Translations under genes and position numbers: made by a program
Shown: positions 8,404 through 17,273 of the stretch, one piece after another
Numbering within the stretch: the stretch's first letter is position 1
Layout: each line of letters opens with the position of its first letter
Notes under the pieces: model-generated
Databases searched by the model: none
What the model saw: the letters and a program-made list of their open reading frames with translations, nothing else
What the model was told of the DNA's origin: nothing
Source: Mucilaginibacter_A sp050954285
GTDB taxonomy: Bacteria > Bacteroidota > Bacteroidia > Sphingobacteriales > Sphingobacteriaceae
DNA length: 64,000 nt
Assembly (NCBI GenBank): GCA_050954285.1
Contig: JBPBPL010000016.1
Coordinates: forward strand, 81,408-145,407
Direction: 5' to 3'

Positions 8404-10746
8404 TTATTTTTTCTTAGCAAATTTTTTGACTGGTTTTTTAGGCTCTTTTTCCGCCGTTTCTGCCAGCGCCTTGCAATCAGCGTAAGTCAGATCGTTTGCT
8501 TCTTTTCCTTTCGGAATTTTTACATTCAACTTTCCAAACTTGATATATGGTCCCCAACGGCCATTTTCGATACGCATTTCAGGATCTTCTTTAAAAGATT
8601 TGATCAGTTTATCCGCATCTGCCTGTCGTTTATTTTCAATAATTTCTATACCTGCTTTCTCATCTACATCTAAAGGATCAACTCCTTTTGGCAGGGAAAA
8701 AAACTGGCTGTTATGACGAATATATGGTCCAAATTTTCCAATAGCAACCGTCATCTCTTTCTCTTCAAAAACACCAATTTTTTTAGGTAATTTAAAAAGT
8801 TCCAGTGCTTCTTCCAATGTTATGGTTTCAATCATCTGGCCGGAACGCAAGCTGGCATAAGCAGGTTTTTCTTCTCCTTCCACTGCTTCGCCAATCTGCA
8901 CAAATGGGCCATAACGACCAATGCGGACAGATATTTTTTTACCACTTTTTGGGTCAAGGCCTAACTCACGTTCGCCACGTGTCCGGTCGGCAGTTTTAAT
9001 TGTTTCTTCTACTTCCTGATGAAAAGGTGTGTAAAATTTTTGCAGCATTTTGGTCCAGTCTTCCAATCCCTGCGCAATCTCATCAAACTGCTTTTCAACC
9101 CCAGCCGTAAAATGAAAGTCTACAATACCATTAAAATGCTGTACCAGAAAATCGTTTACCACAGCACCGATATCCGTAGGAAAAAGTTTTGATTTTTCTG
9201 CCCCTGTAATTTCTGATTTCTGTTCTTTAACTACCTTTTTATTTAGCAGTGTTAACACCTGATAGTTTCGGGTTTTACCTTCGCGGTCTTCTTTCACTAC
9301 ATACCCACGATTTTGTATGGTAGAAATAGTAGGCGCATAAGTAGAAGGACGGCCAATTCCCAATTCTTCCAGCTTTTTAACTAAACTGGCTTCTGTGTTT
9401 CGGGCAGGTGGCCGACTAAAGCGTTCTGTCGAATCTAAATCTCGAAGATTTAGCTGTTGGCCTTTCGTTAATGGTGGAAGAATGGCATTATCACTGCTGT
9501 CATCCATTTTATTTTCTTCTTCTTCATCAGAAGATTCTAAATAAACTTTCAAAAAGCCATCAAAACGCATCACTTCTCCATTAGCCACTAATTCTTCTTT
9601 TCGAGTGGAAGTGCTGATTTTAGCAGTCGTTTTTTCAAACAAAGCCTCGCTCATTTGCGAAGCGATGGCACGTTTCCAAATCAGTTCATACAAACGGATT
9701 TCTGCAGCATCACCGTCGGTAGAATGCTGATTGAAATAGGTTGGGCGAATAGCTTCGTGCGCTTCCTGGGCGCCTGCAGATTTAGTTTTGTATTTTCTGA
9801 AGTGATAATATTTATCTCCATAAGCAGAATTTATCTCTTTGGAAGCCGCGTCCAATGCCGTATCCGATAAATTGACCGAATCGGTACGCATATAAGTAAT
9901 CTTTCCTGCTTCATACAAACGCTGCGCTAAAGACATGGTACGGGAAACGGAGAAACCTAACTTCCTGCTTGCTTCCTGTTGTAAGGTAGAAGTGGTAAAT
10001 GGTGCAGCCGGGGCACGTTTGGATGGCCGCGTTTCCAAACTGCTGATTTTGAATACAGCATCTGCGCAATCATTCAAAAAATTTTCTGCATCACTTTGCT
10101 GGATAAAACGGTTGGGTAATTCCGCCTTAAAAACTTCTTTATTTTTTCCGGTGGTAAAAACAGCAACTGTTCTGTAAGCTGCTTCCGGTTTAAATTTATT
10201 GATTTCACGTTCACGCTCTACAATTAACCGGACAGCAACTGATTGCACACGGCCAGCCGAAAGAGATGGTTTGATTTTTTTCCACAACACAGGAGAAAGC
10301 TCAAAACCTACTAAACGATCCAAAACACGGCGGGCTTGCTGTGCATTAACTAAATTATAATCTATTTTTCGGGGAGATTCAATTGCTTTTAAAATTGCCG
10401 GTTTGGTAATTTCATGAAAAACAATACGACGCGTATTGGCATCTTTTAAACCTAAAGTTTCAAACAAATGCCAGGAAATGGCTTCGCCTTCACGGTCTTC
10501 ATCCGAAGCAAGCCATACAATGTCTGCTTCTTTTGCCAATTTCTTTAGCTCACTTACTATCTGCTTTTTATCTGCAGGAACTTCATATTTTTGGACAAAA
10601 CCGTTGGCAATATCAATTGCATCGTCAGATTTTACCAAATCCCTGATGTGCCCATAGCTTGATTTCACCGTAAAATCTTTGCCCAAATATCCTTCAATCG
10701 TTTTGGCTTTTGCCGGTGATTCTACTATCAGTAAGTTTTTTGCCAT
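8404..10746 (-). CDS. topA: DNA topoisomerase I (type IA)
   Basis: Relaxes negative supercoils by cutting one DNA strand through a 5'-phosphotyrosine. The 780-residue protein starts with the TOPRIM domain (NLLIVESPAKAKTIEGYLG; acidic motif SDEDREGEAISWHL at about 105-118). The active-site segment ITYMRTDSVNLS places the catalytic tyrosine at residue 285. The C-terminus carries the repeated topoisomerase C-terminal modules (KSGKKISVRIGRYGPFVQIG, MTVAIGKFGPYIRH, MRIENGRWGPYIKFG) instead of Cys4 zinc fingers, and ends in a Lys-rich tail. This architecture is usual in Bacteroidota. Confidence 0.97.
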   Translation of the reverse strand: MAKNLLIVESPAKAKTIEGYLGKDFTVKSSYGHIRDLVKSDDAIDIANGFVQKYEVPADKKQIVSELKKLAKEADIVWLASDEDREGEAISWHLFETLGLKDANTRRIVFHEITKPAILKAIESPRKIDYNLVNAQQARRVLDRLVGFELSPVLWKKIKPSLSAGRVQSVAVRLIVEREREINKFKPEAAYRTVAVFTTGKNKEVFKAELPNRFIQQSDAENFLNDCADAVFKISSLETRPSKRAPAAPFTTSTLQQEASRKLGFSVSRTMSLAQRLYEAGKITYMRTDSVNLSDTALDAASKEINSAYGDKYYHFRKYKTKSAGAQEAHEAIRPTYFNQHSTDGDAAEIRLYELIWKRAIASQMSEALFEKTTAKISTSTRKEELVANGEVMRFDGFLKVYLESSDEEEENKMDDSSDNAILPPLTKGQQLNLRDLDSTERFSRPPARNTEASLVKKLEELGIGRPSTYAPTISTIQNRGYVVKEDREGKTRNYQVLTLLNKKVVKEQKSEITGAEKSKLFPTDIGAVVNDFLVQHFNGIVDFHFTAGVEKQFDEIAQGLEDWTKMLQKFYTPFHQEVEETIKTADRTRGERELGLDPKSGKKISVRIGRYGPFVQIGEAVEGEEKPAYASLRSGQMIETITLEEALELFKLPKKIGVFEEKEMTVAIGKFGPYIRHNSQFFSLPKGVDPLDVDEKAGIEIIENKRQADADKLIKSFKEDPEMRIENGRWGPYIKFGKLNVKIPKGKEANDLTYADCKALAETAEKEPKKPVKKFAKKK

Positions 10747-10846
10747 TAAAATTGCTTAGTTTCTGCAAAGAAAACACAAAGAATATCAAAAACACAATGT
10801 TTGTTTGCTACAAATTATAGCAGGCCAATGTTTATATAAAATATAC

Positions 10847-10860
10847 TGTTAAAAGAAGTA
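10847..10860 (-). repeat. Dispersed repeat, single copy
   Basis: TGTTAAAAGAAGTA matches the minus-strand core with a short mismatch region. It lies between the start of topA and the end of mnmA. Confidence 0.5.
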
Positions 10861-10877
10861 CTTAGTTTTTAAACTGA

Positions 10878-11966
10878 TTAAATTAAAAATCCGCCGCCCA
10901 GCAGATCATTCCCCTCATAAAAAACAGCCGACTGGCCAGGTGCAATACCTGAAACCTGATGATGAAAATTTATTTTTAAATGATCATTCATCTGTGTAAC
11001 TGTGCTCAAACTGCCTTGATCTTTATACCGAATTTTTGTTACGGCTTCAATTCCATCCTGTAAATGCGCATATTTAACCAGGTTAAAATCCCGTACCCAA
11101 GCTTCGCTGCTTTCCAAATCTTCCTGTTCCCCTAAAACTACCGTATTGGTATTCGGGTCTATTTTAGTCACAAACATTGGTTTACCCAAAGCAATACCAA
11201 GCCCTTTACGCTGGCCGATAGTATAAAATGGGTAGCCCTGGTGTTTTCCAACAACAGTTCCATCGCGTAAAACAAAATTACCACCAGCTACGCGTTCTTC
11301 TAAATCTTCAACCTGATGTTTTAAAAAAGCGCGGTAATCATTATCAGGTACAAAGCAAATTTCATAACTTTCACTTTTACTGGCGAGTTCAAACTGACCC
11401 ATTTCTACAGCCATGTTTTTAATTTCGGCTTTGGTGAAAGATCCCAATGGGAAATGCGTGCGTGCCAGATTTTTTTGTGACACTCCCCATAAAACATAAG
11501 ATTGATCCTTATGCTCATCACGCCCTTTGGAAATGACGTAACGGTCATTTTCCTGTTTGCGGATGTTAGCGTAGTGGCCAGTTGCAATAAACTCACAGTC
11601 TAATTTATCAGCCCGTTTTAGCAAAGCTTCCCACTTAATGTGCGTATTACAAAGTACGCAAGGGTTGGGCGTGCGGCCCGCCAAGTATTCATCTACAAAA
11701 TTATTAATAACAGAACCGCCAAACTCGCTGCGGATATCCAGGATATAATGCGGAAAACCATAGCCAACAGCCAGCGAACGCGCATCATTAATGCTATCCA
11801 AACTGCAGCAGCCGGTTTCTTTGGAGCTGGCACCAGAAGAAGCATAATCCCAGGTTTTCATGGTTAGCCCAATCACTTCGTAGCCTTGTTCGTGCAACAT
11901 CACTGCCGCTACTGAACTATCCACTCCGCCACTCATGGCCACCAAAATTCTTCCGTGCTTACTCAT
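10878..11966 (-). CDS. mnmA: tRNA-specific 2-thiouridylase
   Basis: Transfers sulfur to U34 of Lys, Glu and Gln tRNAs. The PP-loop ATP motif MSGGVDSSVAA is near the N-terminus. The catalytic cysteines lie in NPCVLCNTHIKW and in SYEICFVPD, and the tRNA-binding FIATGHYA segment is present. The best start is the ATG at 11966 (protein beginning MSKHGRILVAMSGG). The upstream in-frame ATG at 11984 would fall inside a likely promoter element (11982-11989), so it is rejected. Length from 11966 is about 362 residues, normal for MnmA. Confidence 0.95.
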   Translation of the reverse strand: MSKHGRILVAMSGGVDSSVAAVMLHEQGYEVIGLTMKTWDYASSGASSKETGCCSLDSINDARSLAVGYGFPHYILDIRSEFGGSVINNFVDEYLAGRTPNPCVLCNTHIKWEALLKRADKLDCEFIATGHYANIRKQENDRYVISKGRDEHKDQSYVLWGVSQKNLARTHFPLGSFTKAEIKNMAVEMGQFELASKSESYEICFVPDNDYRAFLKHQVEDLEERVAGGNFVLRDGTVVGKHQGYPFYTIGQRKGLGIALGKPMFVTKIDPNTNTVVLGEQEDLESSEAWVRDFNLVKYAHLQDGIEAVTKIRYKDQGSLSTVTQMNDHLKINFHHQVSGIAPGQSAVFYEGNDLLGGGFLI

Positions 11967-11981
11967 TTCAAAAATAAAGCA

Positions 11982-11989
11982 CAAAGGTA
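11982..11989 (-). promoter_or_regulatory. Candidate -7 element of mnmA promoter
   Basis: On the minus strand this reads TACCTTTG, an exact match to the Bacteroidota -7 consensus TAnnTTTG, ending 16 bp before the chosen mnmA start. I see no convincing -33 TTTG at the right distance, so confidence is moderate. Confidence 0.45.
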
Positions 11990-12078
11990 AGCGTTGGAGT
12001 TTATATATTTAAAATAGGCCCGTCAGGCTTAGGTAATACTATTTTTGATGATTGTGCTTGATCAACTTAAAAAATTAC

Positions 12079-12162
12079 CTGCTTCTTTTATCATACAAAA
12101 TTTAAACAGGTGCCTTTTTACAGTATTTTGGATGCTGTAATTTATACCGATAAAAGAAGCAT
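12079..12162. repeat. Inverted pair of the dispersed repeat, in the 11967-12331 gap
   Basis: CTGCTTCTTTTATC (12079-12092) faces GATAAAAGAAGCAT (12149-12162) across 56 bp. The right copy extends inward through TTTATACC, matching the extended consensus. The pair sits in the divergent 365-bp region between mnmA and the GMC oxidoreductase operon; no gene is visible in this gap. Confidence 0.75.
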
Positions 12163-12267
12163 CAATACTTTTATTACAGAATTTAGTAATTAATCATAAA
12201 TCAAAAAATGTTCATTCTAACGCATAAATCTTAATTAATTTCAATCAATTTCACATTTATAAGAATA

Positions 12268-12296
12268 TTGTAAAAGTAATTTCTACTTTAGCTTTC
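12268..12296 (+). promoter_or_regulatory. Possible promoter of the GMC operon
   Basis: TTG (12268-12270) is followed after 18 bp by TAGCTTTC (12289-12296), one base from the TAnnTTTG consensus. It would give a leader of about 30 nt before the ATG at 12332. It is a weak match, offered as the best candidate only. Confidence 0.3.
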
Positions 12297-12331
12297 ACAA
12301 CCAAGTTTCCTAACTTAATTTTTCCTGATTT

Positions 12332-14011
12332 ATGGCAAGCAATGTATATGACGCGATTGTTATTGGTTCTGGTATTTCTGGTGGATGGGCCGCAAAGGAA
12401 CTCACCGAAAAAGGGCTTAAAACTATAATTTTGGAGCGTGGTAAAAATATCGAGCACATTAAAGATTATGTGAATGCAAACAAAGCACCCTGGGAATTTC
12501 CGCATCGCGGCGGTAAAACACAGGAAATGATCCATAATTATCCGGTGTTGAACAGAGATTACACGCTCAATGAACTAAACTTGGGCTACTGGACCAACGA
12601 AAAAGAAAGCCCTTATGTAGAAGTAAAGCCGTTTGATTGGTTTCGGGGCTATCACGTAGGCGGGCGTTCGCTAATGTGGGGGCGACAATCTTATCGTTGG
12701 GCAAACTCTGATTTTGAAGCCAATATGCGTGATGGTATTGCGGTAGATTGGCCTATCCGCTATAAAGATTTAGAGAAATGGTATGGTTATGCCGAGCGTT
12801 TTGCAGGCATATCTGGCAACCGTGATGGTTTGGCTATTTTGCCTGACGGAGATTTTATGCCTCCAATGGAATTAAACATTGTTGAAAAAGATGTAGCGGC
12901 ACGTTTAAAGCAACATTATAAAGGTATGCGGCCAATGATTATTGGTCGGACCGCAAACATTACAGTACCACACAACAATCGCACAAATTGCCAGTACCGG
13001 AATAAATGCTGGTTAGGCTGTCCGTTTGGTGCTTATTTTAGTACACAATCATCAACATTACCGGCAGCAGCGGCAACAGGTAATCTAACAGTTCGCCCTT
13101 TTTCAATTGTTACCCGGATTTTGTATGATAAGGATACCAAAAAAGCAACAGGAGTTGAGGTTTTAGATGCGGAGACAAAACAAACCTACGAATACAAAGC
13201 TAAGATCGTTTTTGTTAATGCTTCTACCATTAATTCTGCATGGGTTTTAATGAATTCTGCCACAGATATTTGGCCTGGCGGATTAGGTAGCAGTAGCGGT
13301 GAGTTAGGCCATAACCTAATGGATCATCACTTAAATGTAGGTGCATCCGGTGCTATTGAAGGTTATGAGGATAAATATTATTATGGTAGAAGAGCAAACG
13401 GATTTTATATTCCCCGTTTCCGCAATACCAATGGCGAGAAGCGCGATTACATTCGCGGTTTTGGCTATCAAGGAGGAGCAAGCCGCGAAGGTTGGAGCAG
13501 AGATATTGCTGAAATGAATATTGGCGGAGATTTTAAAGATGCTTTATCAGAACCGGGTAGTTGGAGAATAGGAATGGGAGGGTTTGGTGAAACACTGCCA
13601 TATCATGACAACAAAGTTACTTTGGATAAAAATAAAAAGGATGCCTGGGGTTTACCTGTGGTTGCCATTGATGCTGTCATCAGAGATAATGAAAAGAAGA
13701 TGCGGTTAGACATGATGCAAGATGCCAAAGAAATTTTGGAAGCAGCCGGTGCGAAAGATGTGGTAGATTATAACAACGAAGCAGTTTTAGGAAAAGGAAT
13801 CCACGAAATGGGAACAGCAAGAATGGGTCGCGATCCTAAAACCTCCGTGTTAAACGAGTGGAACCAAGTGTGGGATGCAAAAAATGTATTCGTTACTGAT
13901 GGTGCAGCCATGACCTCGGCTGCATGTCAAAATCCTTCCCTAACCTATATGGCACTTACTGCCCGAGCAGTTGATTACGCCGTAAGTGAATTAAAAAAAA
14001 TGAATATTTAA
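12332..14011 (+). CDS. GMC-family flavin oxidoreductase
   Basis: A 559-residue FAD-dependent dehydrogenase, probably oxidising a sugar or glycoside hydroxyl. The FAD Rossmann motif IVIGSGISGGWAAKELTEKG spans about residues 7-26. The C-terminal catalytic region has GIHEMGTARMG (active-site His about 490) and NPSLTYMAL (active-site Asn about 533), with VFVTDGAAM typical of GMC enzymes. A Cys-rich segment (NCQYRNKCWLGC) near residue 225 is shared with membrane-linked glucose/gluconate dehydrogenase flavosubunits. It lacks its own signal, as these subunits usually do. The subunit-3-like gene at 15524 and the cytochrome c at 18342 are its likely export partner and electron acceptor. Confidence 0.88.
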   Translation: MASNVYDAIVIGSGISGGWAAKELTEKGLKTIILERGKNIEHIKDYVNANKAPWEFPHRGGKTQEMIHNYPVLNRDYTLNELNLGYWTNEKESPYVEVKPFDWFRGYHVGGRSLMWGRQSYRWANSDFEANMRDGIAVDWPIRYKDLEKWYGYAERFAGISGNRDGLAILPDGDFMPPMELNIVEKDVAARLKQHYKGMRPMIIGRTANITVPHNNRTNCQYRNKCWLGCPFGAYFSTQSSTLPAAAATGNLTVRPFSIVTRILYDKDTKKATGVEVLDAETKQTYEYKAKIVFVNASTINSAWVLMNSATDIWPGGLGSSSGELGHNLMDHHLNVGASGAIEGYEDKYYYGRRANGFYIPRFRNTNGEKRDYIRGFGYQGGASREGWSRDIAEMNIGGDFKDALSEPGSWRIGMGGFGETLPYHDNKVTLDKNKKDAWGLPVVAIDAVIRDNEKKMRLDMMQDAKEILEAAGAKDVVDYNNEAVLGKGIHEMGTARMGRDPKTSVLNEWNQVWDAKNVFVTDGAAMTSAACQNPSLTYMALTARAVDYAVSELKKMNI

Positions 14012-14035
14012 GCTGTTTTTATAGGTATAGATTTG
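14011..14035 (+). repeat. Dispersed repeat, CTGT subtype
   Basis: AAGCTGTTTTTATAGG followed by TATAGATTT matches the 25-bp consensus over its full length. It begins at the last base of the GMC stop codon. Confidence 0.6.
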
Positions 14036-14062
14036 TTGAAATTAATTATTAAAAACTAACAA

Positions 14063-15487
14063 ATGGAAGATCAGGAATTAAAAACTACTACAGAGTCCAG
14101 GCGTAGTTTTATTAAAAACACAGCCTTGGCAGCGGCAGCTTTTACTATTGTGCCGCGTTTTGTTTTAGGTGGAAAAGGTTATACCGCGCCAAGCGATAGA
14201 TTAATCATTGCCGGAATTGGTGCAGGCGGAAAAGGCGAAAGTGACATTGCCAATTTTTATAAAAGCGGCAAAGCTGAAATTGCTTATTTGTGTGATGTGG
14301 ATGATCGTCGGGCTGCAAAAACAGTTGGCAATTTTCCAAAAGCAAAATATTATAAAGACTGGCGCGAACTTTTCGACAAAGAATCAAAAAATTTCGATGC
14401 TGTTTCGGTTTCCACACCAGATCATAACCATGCTATAATTGCTTTAACGGCTATGCAGCACCATAAGCATGTGTATGTGCAAAAGCCCTTAACACATGAT
14501 ATTTACGAAGCGCGCATGCTAACTGAAGCTGCTAAAAAGTATAAAGTGGTTACGCAGATGGGCAATCAGGGAGCCTCAAATGATGGAACCCGGCAGCTTG
14601 CTGAATGGTATAATGATGGCCAAATTGGAGATGTGCATACCGTTTATTGCTGGACAAATCGCCCCGTATGGCCGCAAGGAATTCCTTGGCCAACTACTAA
14701 GTCCGAAATTCCTAAAGAGTTAAATTGGGATTTATGGTTAGGAACAGCTCCTTACAAGGATTATGTAGATAAATTAGTTCCTTTCAATTGGCGTGGTTGG
14801 TGGGATTATGGTACTGGGGCTTTAGGCGATATGGGTTGCCACCTGGTTGAAGCACCTTTCCGAGTGTTAGGTTTGCAATATGCCAAAGATGTTCAAGCCA
14901 GTGTAGGCAGTGTTTATGTTGATGAATTTAAACGTGGCATTTTTCCGGATAGCTGCCCGCCGTCAAGTCATATTACACTTACCTTCCCCAAAACTAATAA
15001 AACAAAAGGTGATATTACCTTACATTGGATGGACGGTGGTATCCAACCAGAACGGCCGGAAGAGTTAGGTGCAAATGAAAAATTTGGCGATGATGGCAAT
15101 GGTACTTTGTTTATCGGCACAAAAGGTAAAATGATGGCCAGCACTTACTCCGAAAATCCGCTGTTGCTGCCTACCTCCCGTACCAACGAAGTAAAAGTAA
15201 AGCAAACTATTGCACGAGTACCTGATCAGGCAAATGGACATTATGCACAATGGGTAGAAGCGTGTTTGGCCGGTTATGGCAAAAAAGAAGTCAGTTCACC
15301 TTTTGAAGTGGCTGGCCCGTTAACTGAAGCTTTATTGATGGCCAATTTAGCTGTGCGCGGAAATGATTTAAAAGGTGGACATATTAAAATGCTTTGGGAT
15401 AACCAGAATATGCGCATCACTAATTTTGATGCGGTAAACCAGTATGTTAAGCGAACTTACCGACAAGGCTGGAGCCTCAAAGCATAA
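14063..15487 (+). CDS. Secreted Gfo/Idh/MocA-family oxidoreductase
   Basis: A 474-residue NAD(P)-dependent oxidoreductase with a Tat signal (SRRSFIKNTALAAAAFTIVPRFVLG, broken here as SRRSFIKN and its hydrophobic tail). The Rossmann segment starts RLIIAGIGAGGKGESD. The family lysine is in VQKPLTHDIYEAR (Lys about 140), followed by a Gfo/Idh C-terminal domain with Trp-rich segments (NWRGWWDYGTGALGDMGCH). Export of a folded, cofactor-loaded protein to the periplasm is expected from the Tat signal. In this operon it probably acts on the oxidised sugar made by the GMC enzyme; the substrate is not deducible. Confidence 0.88.
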   Translation: MEDQELKTTTESRRSFIKNTALAAAAFTIVPRFVLGGKGYTAPSDRLIIAGIGAGGKGESDIANFYKSGKAEIAYLCDVDDRRAAKTVGNFPKAKYYKDWRELFDKESKNFDAVSVSTPDHNHAIIALTAMQHHKHVYVQKPLTHDIYEARMLTEAAKKYKVVTQMGNQGASNDGTRQLAEWYNDGQIGDVHTVYCWTNRPVWPQGIPWPTTKSEIPKELNWDLWLGTAPYKDYVDKLVPFNWRGWWDYGTGALGDMGCHLVEAPFRVLGLQYAKDVQASVGSVYVDEFKRGIFPDSCPPSSHITLTFPKTNKTKGDITLHWMDGGIQPERPEELGANEKFGDDGNGTLFIGTKGKMMASTYSENPLLLPTSRTNEVKVKQTIARVPDQANGHYAQWVEACLAGYGKKEVSSPFEVAGPLTEALLMANLAVRGNDLKGGHIKMLWDNQNMRITNFDAVNQYVKRTYRQGWSLKA

Positions 15488-15500
15488 ATTATAAATTTAC

Positions 15501-15520
15501 ATACTGTTTTTATAACCTAA
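15501..15520 (+). repeat. Dispersed repeat, CTGT subtype
   Basis: ATACTGTTTTTATAACCTAA lies in the 36-bp gap between two operon genes and ends four bases before the next start codon. Confidence 0.55.
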
Positions 15521-15523
15521 AAT

Positions 15524-16093
15524 ATGGATAGGAGAGAAGCTATTTCAAAAGTTGCCTGGATATTGGGCGGTACTGTTTTGGGTGCCGAGTTTTTTATCAG
15601 CGGATGTAAATCCGGACCTGAAAAAACTAAAGAATTATTTGGTCAGGAGCAGATTTCGTTTATGGACGAAGTTGGAGATACTATTTTGCCTGCCACCACT
15701 ACGCCTGGCGCAAAAGCAGCTGGTGTAGGTAAGTTTATGGCGGTAATGGTAAAGGATTGTTATACACCTGAAGATCAGAAAACGTTTAATGATGGTTTAA
15801 CAAAACTTGAGGACGCCTGTAAAAAGAAAAATGGCAAAAAATTTATGGAATGCGATCCTAAACAACGGACTGCTATTTTAATAGATTTGGATAACGAGCA
15901 AAAAGCTTATCAAAAAAATAAGAAAAAAGAAGATCCGAACCACTATTTCAGGATGATGAAAGAGTTAACCATGCTAGGCTATTTCACTTCGGAAGTTGGT
16001 GCTACAAAAGCTTTACGCTATCTGCCTATTCCTGGAAAATATGATGGAAATTATCCTTACAAAAAGGGAGATAAGGCTTGGGCATTATCCTAA
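15524..16093 (+). CDS. Gluconate 2-dehydrogenase subunit 3-like protein
   Basis: A 189-residue partner subunit for GMC dehydrogenases. The N-terminus is a Tat/lipoprotein-type leader (DRREAISKVAWILGG, then FFISGCKS). The body has the family segment EVGDTILPATTTPGAKAAGVGKF near residue 45-67 (here abbreviated DTILPATTTPGAKAAGVG) and a charged helical C-terminal half. In characterised complexes the small subunit carries the export signal and hitch-hikes the flavosubunit across the membrane. This fits the leaderless GMC gene two genes upstream. Confidence 0.85.
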   Translation: MDRREAISKVAWILGGTVLGAEFFISGCKSGPEKTKELFGQEQISFMDEVGDTILPATTTPGAKAAGVGKFMAVMVKDCYTPEDQKTFNDGLTKLEDACKKKNGKKFMECDPKQRTAILIDLDNEQKAYQKNKKKEDPNHYFRMMKELTMLGYFTSEVGATKALRYLPIPGKYDGNYPYKKGDKAWALS

Positions 16094-16104
16094 ATCTTGT
16101 ATAT

Positions 16105-17256
16105 ATGAAGTTAAGATTAGGGATGATTGGCGGCGGCCAAGGTGCTTTTATTGGTGCCGTACATCGCATTGCTGCCCGCATGGATGATCAATATGATTTG
16201 GTTTGTGGAGCATTCAGTAGCGATCCGGCAAAATCAAAAGCCAGTGGTTTATTGCTAAATATTGATGAAAATAGGATATACAATTCTTGGCAGGAGTTAT
16301 TCGAAAAAGAAAAACAATTGCCTGAAAATAAAAGAGTTCAAGTAATTAGTATTGTAACGCCAAACCATGTTCATTTTGCACCTGCAAAAAAAGCATTGGA
16401 AAACGGCTTTCATGTTATACTGGACAAACCGGCAACTTTTTCTTTACAGGAAGCAAAAGACCTGCAAAAAGTAATCAAACAAACCGGAAATCTTTTTTGC
16501 CTAACCCATACTTATACGGGTTATCCAATGGTAAAAGAAGCAAAACAGTTTGTAAAATCTGGGAAGTTAGGTAAAATCCGAAAGGTTTATGTAGAATATC
16601 CGCAAGGCTGGTTGAGCAAATTTGAAGAAGGAGGAGAGAACAAGCAGGCATCTTGGCGTACCGATCCAACTAAAAGCGGTATTGCAGGTGCCATGGGTGA
16701 TATTGGCACACATGCTTTTAATTTGTGCGAATATGTTTCCGGCTTGAAAATCATGAAGATTTGTGCCGATATTAATATTATGGTTGAAGGCAGACAGCTG
16801 GATGACGATGGTGCCGCGCTTCTAAAGTTTGACAATGGTGCCAGCGGCGTTTTAATTGCCACGCAAGTTGCTGCAGGAGAAGAAAACAATGTCAAAATTA
16901 GGGTTTATGGCGAAAAAGGCGGAATAGAGTGGCAGCAAGCCGATGCCAATACTTTAAAAGTAAGTTTGCTGGATCACCCGGTAGAAATCTGGCGCACAGG
17001 AGGAGGTTATACCAGTTCCTTCGCGCAGCAAAATACCCGTACGCCCGCTGGTCATCCCGAAGGTTATTTGGAAGCTTTTGCCAATTTGTATAAAAACTTT
17101 GCCTTAACAGTAAAAGCACATTTAGAAGGAAAAAAACCAGAATCGGAATGGCTTGATTTTCCTGGAATTGAAGAAGGTGTTCGAGGAATGGCTTTTATTG
17201 AAAACATAATTGCTTCCGGAAAATCCGACAAAAAATGGACTGACTTTACCATATAA
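16105..17256 (+). CDS. Cytoplasmic Gfo/Idh/MocA-family oxidoreductase
   Basis: A 383-residue NAD(P)-dependent oxidoreductase without a signal peptide. The Rossmann motif LGMIGGGQGAFIGAVH begins at residue 4, and the family lysine is in VILDKPATFSLQEAK. An in-frame TTG at 16078 overlaps the upstream gene, so the ATG at 16105 (protein MKLRLGMIGGG) is preferred. With the secreted homologue at 14063 it suggests the pathway has a periplasmic and a cytoplasmic oxidoreductase step. The next gene starts 18 bp later. Confidence 0.87.
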   Translation: MKLRLGMIGGGQGAFIGAVHRIAARMDDQYDLVCGAFSSDPAKSKASGLLLNIDENRIYNSWQELFEKEKQLPENKRVQVISIVTPNHVHFAPAKKALENGFHVILDKPATFSLQEAKDLQKVIKQTGNLFCLTHTYTGYPMVKEAKQFVKSGKLGKIRKVYVEYPQGWLSKFEEGGENKQASWRTDPTKSGIAGAMGDIGTHAFNLCEYVSGLKIMKICADINIMVEGRQLDDDGAALLKFDNGASGVLIATQVAAGEENNVKIRVYGEKGGIEWQQADANTLKVSLLDHPVEIWRTGGGYTSSFAQQNTRTPAGHPEGYLEAFANLYKNFALTVKAHLEGKKPESEWLDFPGIEEGVRGMAFIENIIASGKSDKKWTDFTI

Positions 17257-17273
17257 TTTGATTTAGCTATCAT

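Noticed and set aside
12257..12535. Antisense ORF over the GMC start
   Set aside because: It is a shadow of the strongly supported GMC reading frame.
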